In this document: positions 8,207 through 17,029 of the stretch, piece by piece
Numbering within the stretch: position 1 is the first letter of the stretch
Layout: every line of letters starts with the position of its first letter
NCBI GenBank assembly: GCA_035695825.1
Contig: DASRRH010000025.1
Span: 1 to 64,000, forward strand
DNA length: 64,000 nt
Origin: JAKEFM01 sp035695825
GTDB lineage: Bacteria > Planctomycetota > UBA1135 > JAKEFM01
Direction of reading: 5' to 3'
The notes under the pieces: generated by a model
Told to the model about the DNA's origin: nothing
What the model saw: the letters and a program-made list of their open reading frames with translations, nothing else
The model's database searches: none
Program-made: the position numbers and the translations under genes

Positions 8207-10053
8207 GGGGCCGGTTCCCCCGAAGCGCGAAGCGCCCGGTGGATCGCCTCGGCGAGCGGGCGGGAGATCCCCGGGACCCCCGCGATCGCCTCGAGCGGGG
8301 CCTCGCGCAGGGCCGTCAGGGAGCCGAAGTGCCGCAGCAGCACGCGGCGGCGCGTGGGACCGACCCCGGGGATCCCGTCGAGCTCGGACCCGATCCGGGA
8401 GCGCACCTTCCGGTGGTAGGTGACGGCGAAGCGGTGGGCCTCGTCCCGGATGCGGGCGAGGAGGTGGGAGGCGGGGGATCCCTCCGGGAGCGGGATCGGC
8501 TCCTCCGCCCCGGGGAGGAAGACGCGCTCCCCCTTGTGGAGCATCCGGTCGTCGGGCCCCGCCTCCACGCGGTCCTTCGCGAGCGCGACGAACTCGACGT
8601 CCCACGCGCCGACCTCGTCGCGCGCCTCGAGCGCGGCGGCGAGCTGGCCCCTCCCGCCGTCGATCACGACGAGATCGGGGAGCTCGTCCGCCTCGAGGTC
8701 GCGGCGGAGCGCCCGGCCGACGACCTCCCGCATCGAGGCGAAGTCGTCCTGTCCGGCGAACCCCTTCACGCGGAACCGCCGGAAGCCCCGCTTCTCGGGG
8801 CGGCCGCCGACGAATCGCACGCGCGAGGCGACGTTCGCCGCCCCCTGGAGGTTCGAGACGTCGAAGCCGTCGACCGTCTCGGGGACCTTCCGCAGCGAGA
8901 GGAGGTCGGCGAGCGCCTCCGCCGCCTCCTCCATCGCGGCCTCCCGGGTCGCGGCCGACTCGAGAGCCCGCCGCGCGTTCTCCGAGGCGAGCGAGGCCTG
9001 CCGCGCGCGCTCGCCCCTCTCCGGGACGAGGAGGGAGACCGCCCCGCCGCGGCGACCGGCGAGCCACCCCTCGAGCATCTCCCGGTCGTTCGCCTCGACC
9101 GGCAGGACGACCTCGGGCGGGACGTCGGCGAGCCGGTAGTAGCGGGGGAGGAAGGAGGCAAGGAGCTCCTCGTCGGGGAGGACCGCCTCGAAGAGGTGCG
9201 TGCGGGCTTCCCTGAGGAGGCGTCCCCGGAACCGGAGCACCGCGACGCACGCGCGGGCGCCCTCGCGGTGGAGTCCGATCGCGTCGCGGTCCCCCTTCGC
9301 CGCGACGGCGAGGCGTCCGGCCGCCGCCGTCTCCTCGAGCGCCTCGATCTGCTCCTTCAGCGCCTGCGCGCGCTCGAAGCGCAGAGCCGCCGCTTCCTGC
9401 CGCATCCTCCGCCGCAGCCCCTCGCGGACCTCGTCGATCCGCCCGCGCAGGAACTCGACCGCGCGCTCGACGTGGGCGCGGTAGCCCTCGGGGGTCACGA
9501 GCCCGACGCACGGCGCGCAGCAGCGGCCGATCGCGTGCTGGAGGCAGGGGCGGGAGCGGTTGCGCATCACGGCGTCGGTGCAGTCCCGGAGGGGGGCGAT
9601 CGTCCGCAGCAGCCGCAGCGTCCGCCGGAGCGCCCCCGTCGAGGGGTAGGGGCCGAAGAGGAGCGCGCCTCCCTCCTGCCCGAGGCGGCGGTGGGCGCGC
9701 ACGGGCTCGGGCCGGGGGAACTCCTCCCGCGGGTCGATCCGGACGAGGAGGAAGGACTTGTCGTCGCGGAGCCGGACGTTGTACGGGGGGCGGTGCCTCT
9801 TGATCAGCGTGTCCTCGAGGAGCACCGCCTCGGACTCGCTCGCCGTCACGACGAAGTCGACGCCGGTCGCCTCCCGCTCGAGGAACGCGATCCCCAGGCG
9901 CCCGTCCCCTCCCGGTCGCGCGTACGAGCGGATGCGGTCGCGGAGCGACCTCGCCTTCCCGACGTAGAGGACCTTCCCCCCCTCCCCCTTGAAGAGGTAG
10001 ACCCCGGGCGCCTCGGGGAGGTCCTCGGGGGCGAAGCGCGCGGGGAGGGTCAC
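8203..10053 (-). CDS. uvrC: Excinuclease ABC subunit C
   Basis: Makes the 3' and 5' incisions around bulky DNA lesions in complex with UvrB. The 616 residues are full length: GIY-YIG nuclease domain at about 12-95 (PGVYLFKGEGGKVLYVGKA), a UVR motif with RFERAQALKEQIEALEE near 220-245, the RNase H-like second nuclease domain (VDGFDVSNLQG, DLVVIDGGRGQL) and a C-terminal helix-hairpin-helix pair (IPGVGPTRRRVLLRHFGS, VPGISRPLAEAI). A cysteine cluster near 150-180 (CTDAV, CLQHAIGRCCAPC) may bind a metal centre, as in other UvrC proteins. It begins 4 nt after the uvrB stop. Confidence 0.97.
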   Translation of the reverse strand: MTLPARFAPEDLPEAPGVYLFKGEGGKVLYVGKARSLRDRIRSYARPGGDGRLGIAFLEREATGVDFVVTASESEAVLLEDTLIKRHRPPYNVRLRDDKSFLLVRIDPREEFPRPEPVRAHRRLGQEGGALLFGPYPSTGALRRTLRLLRTIAPLRDCTDAVMRNRSRPCLQHAIGRCCAPCVGLVTPEGYRAHVERAVEFLRGRIDEVREGLRRRMRQEAAALRFERAQALKEQIEALEETAAAGRLAVAAKGDRDAIGLHREGARACVAVLRFRGRLLREARTHLFEAVLPDEELLASFLPRYYRLADVPPEVVLPVEANDREMLEGWLAGRRGGAVSLLVPERGERARQASLASENARRALESAATREAAMEEAAEALADLLSLRKVPETVDGFDVSNLQGAANVASRVRFVGGRPEKRGFRRFRVKGFAGQDDFASMREVVGRALRRDLEADELPDLVVIDGGRGQLAAALEARDEVGAWDVEFVALAKDRVEAGPDDRMLHKGERVFLPGAEEPIPLPEGSPASHLLARIRDEAHRFAVTYHRKVRSRIGSELDGIPGVGPTRRRVLLRHFGSLTALREAPLEAIAGVPGISRPLAEAIHRALRASGEPAP

Positions 10054-10057
10054 CGCC

Positions 10058-12079
10058 TCAGGCCCGCTCGAGCTCCGCCCTCTCGAGGCGGAAGACCTCG
10101 TCGCGCAGGCGCGCGGCCTTCTCGAAGTCGAGGTCGGCCGCCGCCCGCGCCATCGCGCGCCGCAGGCCCCGGATCCTCCGCGCGAGGTCGGCGGGCTTCA
10201 TCCGCCCCTTCCCGCCGTAGGAGGGGGACTCCTCCCGGACCTCCGGGACGCCCGCCCAGTCCCCTTCCTCGACCTCGTCGATCCCGGGGCGGATCGCCGT
10301 CTTCACCGTCTCGGGCGTGATGCCGTGCTCCCGGTTATAGGCCTCCTGCTTCGCGCGACGGCGCGCCGTCTCCTCGATCGCCCCGCGCATCGATTCCGTC
10401 GTCGCGTCGCCGTAGAGGAGGACGAGGCCGTTTCGGTTGCGCGCCGCGCGGCCGCAGGTCTGGACGAGGGAGGTCGTCGAGCGGAGGAACCCTTCCTTGT
10501 CCGCGTCGAGGACCGCGACGAGGGAGACCTCCGGCAGGTCGAGCCCCTCCCGGAGGAGGTTGATCCCGATCAGGACGTCGTAGGTCCCCAGGCGCAGGTC
10601 GCGGAGGAGCGCCGTCCGCTCGATCGTCTCGATGTCCGCGTGGAGGTACTTCGCCCGCACGCCGAGGTCGGCGTAGTACTCGGTCAGCTCCTCCGCCATC
10701 CGCTTCGTCAGGGTCGTCACGAGCACCCGCTCCCCCGCCTTCACCCGCCGGCGGACCTCGTGGAGGAGGTCGTCGACCTGCGTCCGCGCCGGGCGCACCT
10801 CGATCGGCGGGTCGAGGAGCCCCGTCGGGCGGACGACCTGCTCGACGACCCTTCCCTTCGCCTGCGCCCGCTCGAAGGACCCCGGCGTCGCCGAGACGAA
10901 GATCGTCGGCCCGATCAGCCGCTCGAACTCCTCGAACTGGAGGGGGCGGTTGTCGAGGGCGGAGGGGAGGCGGAAGCCGTACGCGACGAGCGTCTCCTTC
11001 CGCGAGCGGTCCCCGCGGTACATCCCCCCGAGCTGCGGGACCGTGACGTGGCTCTCGTCGACGACGAGGAGCAAGTCGGGCGGGAAGTAGTTGAGGAGCG
11101 TGAAGGGGGGCTGCCCGGGCGCGCGCCCGTCGAGGTGGCGCGAGTAGTTCTCGATCCCGTGGCACATCCCGGTCTCCCGGAGCATCGCGAGGTCGCTGCG
11201 GGCGCGCGTCTCGAGGCGCTGCGCCTCGAGAGACTTCCCCGCGGCGAGGAGCCGGGGGAGGTGCTCCTCGAGCTCCCGCTCGATCGACGCGCAGGCGCGC
11301 TCGAGGCGGTCGGCGGGCGTCACGTAGTGGCTCGTCGGATAGATCCGGACCGCGGTCTTCCCCTCGAGCACCTCCCCCGTCCTCGGGTCGAGCTCCGCGA
11401 TCGCGTCGACCTCGTCCCCGGAGAGCTCGATCCGCACGACCCGCTCCTCCTCGTAGGCGGGGAAGACCTCGATCACGTCCCCGCGCGCGCGGAAGGAGCC
11501 GCGGAGCAGCTCGAGGTTGTTCCGCGAGTACTGGATGCGGGCGAGCGCGCGAAGGAGCTCGTCCCGGTCGAAGCGCTCCCCCACGCGGAGGGGGACGGAC
11601 ATCCCCTCGTAGGACTCGGGGGAGCCGAGGCCGTAGATGCAGGAGACGGAGGCGACGATCAGGCAGTCGTTGCGGTCGAGGAGGGAGCGCGTGGCGGAGT
11701 TCCTCATCCGCTCGATCCGCTCGTTGATCGAGGCGTCCTTCTCGATGTAGGTGTCCGTCGAGGGGACGTAGGCCTCCGGCTGGTAGTAGTCGTAGTAGGA
11801 GACGAAGTACTCGACGGCGTTCCTCGGGAAGAGGGCGCGGAACTCCCCGTAGAGCTGGGCGGCGAGCGTCTTGTTCGGCGCGAGCACGAGCGTCGGCCGG
11901 TTCACGAGGGCGACGACGTTCGCGATCGTGAAGGTCTTCCCGCTCCCGGTCACTCCGAGGAGGCACTGGCGCTTCGCCCCCGCCCGGAGTCCGGCGACGA
12001 GCGCCTCGATCGCCGCGGGCTGGTCTCCCCGCGGCCGGAACTCGGTCACGAGCTCGAAGGTCCCTTCGCGCGGGCCCAC
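10058..12079 (-). CDS. uvrB: Excinuclease ABC subunit B
   Basis: Damage-verifying helicase-like ATPase of nucleotide excision repair. GTG at 12079 gives 673 residues, the usual length; the open frame extends upstream but that part is not UvrB-like. Visible motifs are the N-terminal FRPRGDQPAAI, Walker A GVTGSGKT, the beta-hairpin region YYDYYQPEAYVP, VVDESHVT (motif II), and the C-terminal UVR motif DLDFEKAARLRDEVFRLE that contacts UvrC. It leads the uvrB-uvrC-DUF192 unit. The divergent neighbour starts 93 bp away, so the shared gap must hold both promoters. Confidence 0.97.
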   Translation of the reverse strand: MGPREGTFELVTEFRPRGDQPAAIEALVAGLRAGAKRQCLLGVTGSGKTFTIANVVALVNRPTLVLAPNKTLAAQLYGEFRALFPRNAVEYFVSYYDYYQPEAYVPSTDTYIEKDASINERIERMRNSATRSLLDRNDCLIVASVSCIYGLGSPESYEGMSVPLRVGERFDRDELLRALARIQYSRNNLELLRGSFRARGDVIEVFPAYEEERVVRIELSGDEVDAIAELDPRTGEVLEGKTAVRIYPTSHYVTPADRLERACASIERELEEHLPRLLAAGKSLEAQRLETRARSDLAMLRETGMCHGIENYSRHLDGRAPGQPPFTLLNYFPPDLLLVVDESHVTVPQLGGMYRGDRSRKETLVAYGFRLPSALDNRPLQFEEFERLIGPTIFVSATPGSFERAQAKGRVVEQVVRPTGLLDPPIEVRPARTQVDDLLHEVRRRVKAGERVLVTTLTKRMAEELTEYYADLGVRAKYLHADIETIERTALLRDLRLGTYDVLIGINLLREGLDLPEVSLVAVLDADKEGFLRSTTSLVQTCGRAARNRNGLVLLYGDATTESMRGAIEETARRRAKQEAYNREHGITPETVKTAIRPGIDEVEEGDWAGVPEVREESPSYGGKGRMKPADLARRIRGLRRAMARAAADLDFEKAARLRDEVFRLERAELERA

Positions 12080-12172
12080 GGGATCGATCCTAGTCCCGGA
12101 GGAGCGTCCCTTCACCCGGGGTTGCGCGCCCCGAAGCCCCTCCCTACGCTCGGCCTCGCGCGCGCGTCGGAC

Positions 12173-13405
12173 ATGCTTCTCAAGTGCCCGAGGTGCCGGA
12201 CGCCCCACGAGATCTCCGAGGAACTCGAGGGGGCGCAGTTCGAGTGCTCGCGGTGCGGGAGCCTCTTCCGGAGCCGGCGCGTCGGCTCCCCCGGGGGGGG
12301 GAAGGACCTCGCCGCGGGCCTCGTCGGGATCGCCTCCCTCGTCTTTCTCCTCCTCGTCCTCGTCCTCTTCGCCATGCGGATCGTGCGGAGCGGACGGGAG
12401 GCCCCGCCGGGCTCCCCTCCGCCGGCCCGAGCGGCTCCGGCCGCTCCGGCGCCGGGCTCCGCCGGCCCCGACCGCGAGCTCGTCAAGGCGACGGCGGCCT
12501 TCGTCGCGAACGTCGACGCCTTCAACCGCGAGGCGCTCGACCGGTCGATCGCCTTTCCGCGCTGGTACGAGGAGGAGGGGAAGCGCGAGGGGAAGGAGCG
12601 GCCGGCGTACCTCTCCCTCGCGGAGGGGGAGCGCGCCGCGTGGCGGGAGGCGCTCCTCAAAAGCCTCCTCTCCGGGAAGCGCCGCTCGGAGCTCGCCGGG
12701 TCGGATGCCACCGGCGGGGCCGTCGAGAGCCTCGGCCCCTCCGACGCGCGCGTGCGGCTCGACCTCCTCCCGAGGGCGGGAGGGGAGCCGAGGGTAGAGG
12801 TCTTTCATCTCGCCGCGGAGGAGGGGGGGGCCTGGAAGGTCTTCGCGTTCGAGGCGCTCGTCCGGGAGCCCGAGAAGCCGCCGAGGCTCGAGGGGAAGAA
12901 GGGGAAGGAGCCCGATCCCGTCCGCCTCACCGACGGCTCGATCGCGCTCGAGGGGACGGTCGAGCCGAAGGGGCACCTCCGCGACACTCCCCCCGAGCTC
13001 CAGCGGAGGATCGACACCCTCGTCGCCGTCCTCGCGGACCCGACGAAGACGAAGGAGGTGGCCCGCGCCCGCCGGGACCTCGTCCAGATCGGCAGGCCCG
13101 CGATCCCCCGCCTCCTGAACGCGCTCGCGACGATCCCGCTCGGGACCGAGGAGAACGACGTCGTCCTGAATCTCGTCAGCGAGACCCTGACGGACATCAC
13201 CGGCTACACGACGAGCTTCGCGCCGATCGCCGGCGAGGGGAGCATGATGGCGACGAGCGAAGAGCGCCGCAGGAGCGGCCTCCGGCAGTGGTTCGGCTGG
13301 TGGGACAGGAACGCCGCCACATTCACCACGCGGCCGGAGGACCCCGACGCGCAGGACCCTTTCGGGACTGGACGGCCGAAGAGGCCCCCCTCGAAACGCC
13401 CCTAG
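12173..13405 (+). CDS. Membrane-anchored zinc-ribbon (MJ0042-type) protein, function unknown
   Basis: The 410-residue protein starts MLLKCPRCRT. Cys5, 8, 25 and 28 form an MJ0042-like zinc ribbon, followed by one membrane helix at about 48-71 and a Pro/Ala-rich linker. The rest (about 95-410) is soluble and contains a DUF-type alpha/beta region with LSLAEGERAAWREALLKSLL and a helical segment ELQRRIDTLVAVLADPTK that looks like HEAT-type repeats. The order zinc ribbon, single helix, large outer domain is common in planctomycete-type genomes. No catalytic motif is recognised. It is divergent from uvrB and convergent with the gamma-glutamyltransferase gene. Confidence 0.72.
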   Translation: MLLKCPRCRTPHEISEELEGAQFECSRCGSLFRSRRVGSPGGGKDLAAGLVGIASLVFLLLVLVLFAMRIVRSGREAPPGSPPPARAAPAAPAPGSAGPDRELVKATAAFVANVDAFNREALDRSIAFPRWYEEEGKREGKERPAYLSLAEGERAAWREALLKSLLSGKRRSELAGSDATGGAVESLGPSDARVRLDLLPRAGGEPRVEVFHLAAEEGGAWKVFAFEALVREPEKPPRLEGKKGKEPDPVRLTDGSIALEGTVEPKGHLRDTPPELQRRIDTLVAVLADPTKTKEVARARRDLVQIGRPAIPRLLNALATIPLGTEENDVVLNLVSETLTDITGYTTSFAPIAGEGSMMATSEERRRSGLRQWFGWWDRNAATFTTRPEDPDAQDPFGTGRPKRPPSKRP

Positions 13406-13422
13406 GCGGGGCCCCGGCCCTT

Positions 13423-15105
13423 TCACTCCCCGGCGGCGGTCCCCCCGCGGCGCGGGTCGCTGAACCCGACGCGCGTCCCGTCCTCGAGGATCGCGATCGC
13501 CTGGACCGAGCAGAAGGTTCCCTTCTTCTCGACGACGCGATGACCGCGCCTCTCGAGCGCCGCGCGCACGTCCGCGGGGAGGGCGAGGGGCTCCGCCTCG
13601 AGCGTGTCGGGCTCGTACTCCCCCTGCCTCGGCGCCTGCGCGTGCGTCGCGTGGATCCGCGGCGCCCGCACGGCCTCGGAGAGGCTCCTCCCATGGTCGA
13701 GGAGGTTCACGAGGACCTGCGTCAGCGTCGCCGGGATCCGCGTCCCGCCGGGGGTCCCGAGGACCAGGACTGTCTTCTCCCCCTTCGCGACCACCGTCGG
13801 CGCCATCGAGGAGAGCATCCGCTTGCCGGGCTCGATCCGGTTCGGCGCCTTTTCCGACCCCGGGTCGAGGACGAAGTCGTCCATCTCGTTGTTCAGGAGG
13901 AACCCGGTCCCCGGGGCGACGAAGTGGCAGCCGAAGTAGTCGTTGATCGTCGTCGTCAGGGAGACGCAGTTCCCGGAGCCGTCCACGACGGAGAGGTGGG
14001 TCGTGTGCTTCCCTCCCTGGCCCGGATCGGCCATCGTGACGAGGGGAGCCTTCGGATCCGTGGCCCTCTCGGGGTCGATCTGATCGCGGATCCACCTTGC
14101 GTGCTCCGGCGAGAGGAGCGCCTCGACCGGAACGGACCGGAAGTCCGGGTCTCCCAGGCAGGCGCGACGGTCGGCGAAGGCGCGCTTGAAGGTCTCCGCG
14201 AGGAGGTGGATCGAGAGGGAGGACCCGAAGCCTGCCCCCTTCAGGTCGAACCCCTCGAGGACGGCGAGCGATTCGAGGAGGAAGATCCCTCCCCCCGACG
14301 GGGGGCCCATCGTGACGATCTCGTGCCCGCGGTATCTCCCGCGGAGCGGCTCGCGCTCGAGGGCCCGGTAGGAGGCGAGGTCCTCCCCGACCCAGATCCC
14401 GTCCGCCCTCCGAACCCCGTCGACGAGCCGCTCCGCGACCCCCCCGCGGTAGAAGGCGTCCGGACCCTTCTCGGCGATCGCGCGGAGCGTCCGCGCGAGG
14501 TCGGGCTGGCGGAGCGTCTCCCCCGCCTTCGGCGCTCTCCCCGCCGGAAGGAAGATCGCGGCGGCGTCGGGGAAACGCTCGATCTTCTTGCGGTGCTCCG
14601 CGAGGTCGTCGGCGAGGTGCGGGTCGACGGGGAAGCCCTTCTCCGCGAGCTCGATCGCGGGGGCGATCAGCTCCGCGAGCGGCCTCGTCCCGAGTCTCTC
14701 CCTCGCCCGGCAGAGTCCCGCGACGCTCCCCGGGATCCCCGCCGCGAGGGGGCCGAGGACGCTCGCCTCCTTCCGGACCTCCCCCTTCTGGTCGAGGTAG
14801 AGGTCCGGGCGAGCCGCGAGCGGCGCCTTCTCGCGGAAGTCGAAGGTGGTCGCCCTCCCGTCGGCCCCGCGCCAGAGGAGGAATCCCCCTCCCCCGAGGT
14901 TTCCGGCCTGCGGGTAGACGACGGCGAGGGCGAAGGCGGTCGCGATCGCGGCGTCGGCCGCGTTCCCCCCCTTCCGGAGCACCTCGAGGCCGACGCGCGC
15001 GGCGATCGGCTGCTCCGCGACGACCATCGACTTCGCCCCGCGCGCGGGGCGCGCGTTCGCCTGCTCGTCGAGGAGGAGGAGGGGGAGGAGCGCGAGGGCG
15101 ATCAC
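13423..15105 (-). CDS. ggt: Gamma-glutamyltransferase
   Basis: Ntn-hydrolase that removes gamma-glutamyl groups from glutathione and similar compounds, normally in the periplasm after self-cleavage into two subunits. The 560-residue protein has a hydrophobic N-terminal export signal (MIALALLPLLLL), the large-subunit KSMVVAEQPIA and GGNAADAAIATAFAL motifs, and the autocleavage/nucleophile site GKHTTHLSVVDGSG, where the second Thr of TTH becomes the small-subunit N-terminus. The glutamate-binding motif SSMAPT and the ending SDPRRGGTAAGE are typical. Its start overlaps the stop of the NIL-domain gene (ATGA). Confidence 0.95.
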   Translation of the reverse strand: MIALALLPLLLLDEQANARPARGAKSMVVAEQPIAARVGLEVLRKGGNAADAAIATAFALAVVYPQAGNLGGGGFLLWRGADGRATTFDFREKAPLAARPDLYLDQKGEVRKEASVLGPLAAGIPGSVAGLCRARERLGTRPLAELIAPAIELAEKGFPVDPHLADDLAEHRKKIERFPDAAAIFLPAGRAPKAGETLRQPDLARTLRAIAEKGPDAFYRGGVAERLVDGVRRADGIWVGEDLASYRALEREPLRGRYRGHEIVTMGPPSGGGIFLLESLAVLEGFDLKGAGFGSSLSIHLLAETFKRAFADRRACLGDPDFRSVPVEALLSPEHARWIRDQIDPERATDPKAPLVTMADPGQGGKHTTHLSVVDGSGNCVSLTTTINDYFGCHFVAPGTGFLLNNEMDDFVLDPGSEKAPNRIEPGKRMLSSMAPTVVAKGEKTVLVLGTPGGTRIPATLTQVLVNLLDHGRSLSEAVRAPRIHATHAQAPRQGEYEPDTLEAEPLALPADVRAALERRGHRVVEKKGTFCSVQAIAILEDGTRVGFSDPRRGGTAAGE

Positions 15106-15329
15106 CGCCCCGCGACCTCCTCGACCTTGATCCCGCGCCCCTTGAGGTACGCGACCGCGCGCTGGATCTCGGTGTCTTCCCCCTCGAGCTCGAGGGCCAT
15201 GATCGCGATCTCCTCCGTGACGGAGGCGCCGCGGATGTTCGGCACGACCCTGAACTCCCGCCCGAGCTGGTAGAGGACCGGCTCGTGGATCACCTGCTGG
15301 GGGAAGGTCAGGTAGACCTTTCTTTTCAT
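15102..15329 (-). CDS. NIL domain protein
   Basis: A 75-residue protein starting at ATG 15329. The sequence KVYLTFPQQVIHEPVLYQLG followed by FRVVPNIRGASVTEEIAIMAL matches the NIL domain, a ferredoxin-like fold usually at the C-terminus of methionine-importing ATPases or in small ferredoxins. Here it stands alone. It overlaps both neighbours by 4 bp (ATGA), so the three genes are translationally coupled. In known members the domain senses amino acids; binding of methionine or cysteine here would fit a partner that degrades glutathione, but that is inference. Confidence 0.82.
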   Translation of the reverse strand: MKRKVYLTFPQQVIHEPVLYQLGREFRVVPNIRGASVTEEIAIMALELEGEDTEIQRAVAYLKGRGIKVEEVAGR

Positions 15330-15982
15330 GAGGGGCTCTCCGGGGCGGTGCGCTTGCGGACGAGGAGGACTCCCGCGGTGGCGCACGCGAGGGCCGTGGC
15401 GGTCCACCGGGGGTAGCGGACGGGGACGTCGGGTCCGATCGAGGAGACGGCGTACATGCGCTCGCGGCGCATCCAGTCGGTTCCGAAGAGGTCGCAGGCC
15501 GCCGCGACCGGGTTCACGGCGAGCGCCGCGGCCGCGGCCCGGGCCCGCCCCTCCGCCCCCGGGAGCGCTCGGAGCACCGGCTCGAACCACCAGGGGGTCG
15601 CGACGGCGACGACGAGGAGGAGCGTCACGAGGGGGGGTCCCGCCTCTCCGAGCCGCTGCGCGAGCCCCGCCGCGGCGAGGGCGACCGCGAGCACCAAGCC
15701 GAGGGCGCAGGGCAGGAGCGAGGCCTTCCCCGAGCCAAGCAGGAAGGCCAGGCCGAGCGCGGGGAGCGCGGCGAGCGCCGAGACGGCCCCCGCGCGGACC
15801 CCTCCGCCTTGCGCGGCGGCGACCGCCCCCACCCACGGAAGGGCGAACGCCGTCGCGGCGAAGGGGAGGTGGCCCCGCACGCCGCCCGCGCGGAGGAAAA
15901 CGACCCCGAGCAGGGGCGCGGCGAGCGCGGCGGCGAAGAGGGCCTTCCGGGGCATGGACGGGGGAGGGAGACGGGCTAGCAT
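15326..15982 (-). CDS. Integral membrane protein, unknown
   Basis: A very hydrophobic protein of 218 residues from ATG 15982 (two other starts, at 16009 and 15955, are possible). About six membrane segments are visible, rich in Ala, Leu and Val, ending in VRYPRWTATALACATAGVLL and a short basic tail. The part NPVAAACDLFGTDWMRRERM followed by a YP pair resembles a loop seen in ABC-2-type permeases, but the protein is short and no ATPase is adjacent. Its stop overlaps the NIL gene start. I cannot assign a function. Confidence 0.62.
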   Translation of the reverse strand: MLARLPPPSMPRKALFAAALAAPLLGVVFLRAGGVRGHLPFAATAFALPWVGAVAAAQGGGVRAGAVSALAALPALGLAFLLGSGKASLLPCALGLVLAVALAAAGLAQRLGEAGPPLVTLLLVVAVATPWWFEPVLRALPGAEGRARAAAAALAVNPVAAACDLFGTDWMRRERMYAVSSIGPDVPVRYPRWTATALACATAGVLLVRKRTAPESPS

Positions 15983-15992
15983 TCTCTCGGCC

Positions 15993-16304
15993 GTGGCCTT
16001 CGCCCGCACTTGCTTCCGCTGCGGAACCCGGTGGCCGGAGGGGGAGCCCCCCCGCTACCACGACCGGTGTTCGGGCTGCGGGCAGTCCCTCCACTCCTGC
16101 CGGCACTGCCGGGCCTTCGAGTGGGACGGCCGCCGCGGGGTCTGCATCAGCCCGACGGCCGACCCCCCGCGCGATTCGACGGCGCAGAACTACTGCGACG
16201 AATTCGACTTCGTCGGCGCGGTCCCAGAGTCGCCCGATCTCAAGGGGGCGACCCCGGAGCGGGGGAAGGGGCGGGACGCGTTCCGGAAGTTGTTCGGAGA
16301 GTAG
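15993..16304 (+). CDS. Small zinc-ribbon protein
   Basis: A 103-residue protein from GTG 15993. It has nine cysteines in pairs: CFRC near residue 7, CSGC and CRHC in the middle, then single Cys in VCISPTAD and NYCDEFDF. This suggests two structural zinc sites. The ending PERGKGRDAFRKLFGE is conserved-looking and basic. There is no signal peptide. The start lies only 10 bp from the start of the divergent membrane protein and no ribosome binding site is visible, so the mRNA may be leaderless. Function unknown. Confidence 0.68.
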   Translation: MAFARTCFRCGTRWPEGEPPRYHDRCSGCGQSLHSCRHCRAFEWDGRRGVCISPTADPPRDSTAQNYCDEFDFVGAVPESPDLKGATPERGKGRDAFRKLFGE

Positions 16305-16372
16305 GCGCGGCGTCCTTCGGCCGCGCGGGGCCATCGGTTATCTTCGCGCGCTCTTCGCGCCCCGGCGCGAGC

Positions 16373-16446
16373 GGCGGCATAGCCAAGCGGTAAGGCAGAG
16401 GATTGCAAATCCTCCAGCCCCGGTTCGAATCCGGGTGCCGCCTCCA
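16373..16446 (+). tRNA. tRNA-Cys (GCA)
   Basis: A complete cloverleaf: acceptor GGCGGCA (16373-16379) pairs with TGCCGCC (16436-16442), U73 discriminator as usual for tRNA-Cys, and CCA encoded at 16444-16446. The anticodon stem GAGGA/TCCTC closes the loop TTGCAAA with anticodon GCA at 16405-16407. The T arm contains GGTTCGAATCC. It is followed 19 bp later by tRNA-Leu. Confidence 0.96.
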
Positions 16447-16465
16447 CCCCGAATCTCTCCCGGAC

Positions 16466-16549
16466 GGGGGAGTGGCGGAACCGGCAGACGCAGGGGACTT
16501 AAAATCCCCCGGCCTCGCGGCCGTCCGGGTTCGACTCCCGGCTCCCCCA
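16466..16549 (+). tRNA. tRNA-Leu (TAA)
   Basis: A class II tRNA with long variable arm. Acceptor GGGGGAG (16466-16472) pairs with CTCCCCC (16542-16548), discriminator A73, and CCA is not encoded, unlike the neighbouring tRNA-Cys. The anticodon stem GGGGA/TCCCC closes CTTAAAA, anticodon TAA at 16500-16502. The variable arm GGCCTCGCGGCC forms a hairpin and the T arm carries GGTTCGACTCC. It reads UUA/UUG, rare codons in so GC-rich a genome. Confidence 0.96.
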
Positions 16550-16557
16550 CAAGATCG

Positions 16558-16989
16558 TTACGCGCTCGGAGGGGCCGGCGGCGGCGAGACCGGCCTCGCC
16601 TGCACCTTCCGGACCGCGAACTCCTTCCTCTGGAGGAACTCTCCGTTCGCCGTCAACCGGAACTCGTACTTCCCCTCCTTCGGGAACTGGACGGCGCCGA
16701 GCTTCATGTCGAGGTCGACGATGGCGAGGGGCGTCGGGATCTTGAGCGGCGGGGACTTGCCCGAGCCGATCGACTGGTCCGTCCCCCCGTCGAGGAGGGA
16801 GAGCTCGAAGACGTACTCCCCCTGCGCGTCCGTCAGGCAGGCGTAGACCTCGAGGTGGGGATGGACGACGGGGAAGGAGAGGGCGTAGAGCTCGTGGATC
16901 AGGTTGATCAGCGAGATCCGGTTCGTCGTCGCGTCCCGCACGACGTGGTCGCAGGTGAGGAAGGAGACGACGGTCGGCTTGCGGTTCAC
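16558..16989 (-). CDS. DUF6941-like protein
   Basis: A 143-residue soluble protein. The pattern VVSFLTCDHVVRDATTNRIS, LINLIHELYALSFPVVHP and LDGGTDQSIGSG resembles the DUF6941 family, a beta-sandwich of unknown role often placed among housekeeping genes. The last 15 residues are Pro/Ala-rich. It is convergent with tRNA-Leu, 8 bp apart. The family call is from memory of the CDHVVRD and INLIHELY signatures; function is unknown. Confidence 0.75.
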   Translation of the reverse strand: MNRKPTVVSFLTCDHVVRDATTNRISLINLIHELYALSFPVVHPHLEVYACLTDAQGEYVFELSLLDGGTDQSIGSGKSPPLKIPTPLAIVDLDMKLGAVQFPKEGKYEFRLTANGEFLQRKEFAVRKVQARPVSPPPAPPSA

Positions 16990-17029
16990 GGCGGGGAGGT
17001 TACTCGCCCTCCACCGAGGCGGCGAGGGG

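Noticed and set aside
12080..14095. N-terminal extension of the uvrB frame by 672 codons
   Set aside because: It runs antisense through the zinc-ribbon gene and into ggt and shows no family similarity; UvrB begins at GTG 12079.
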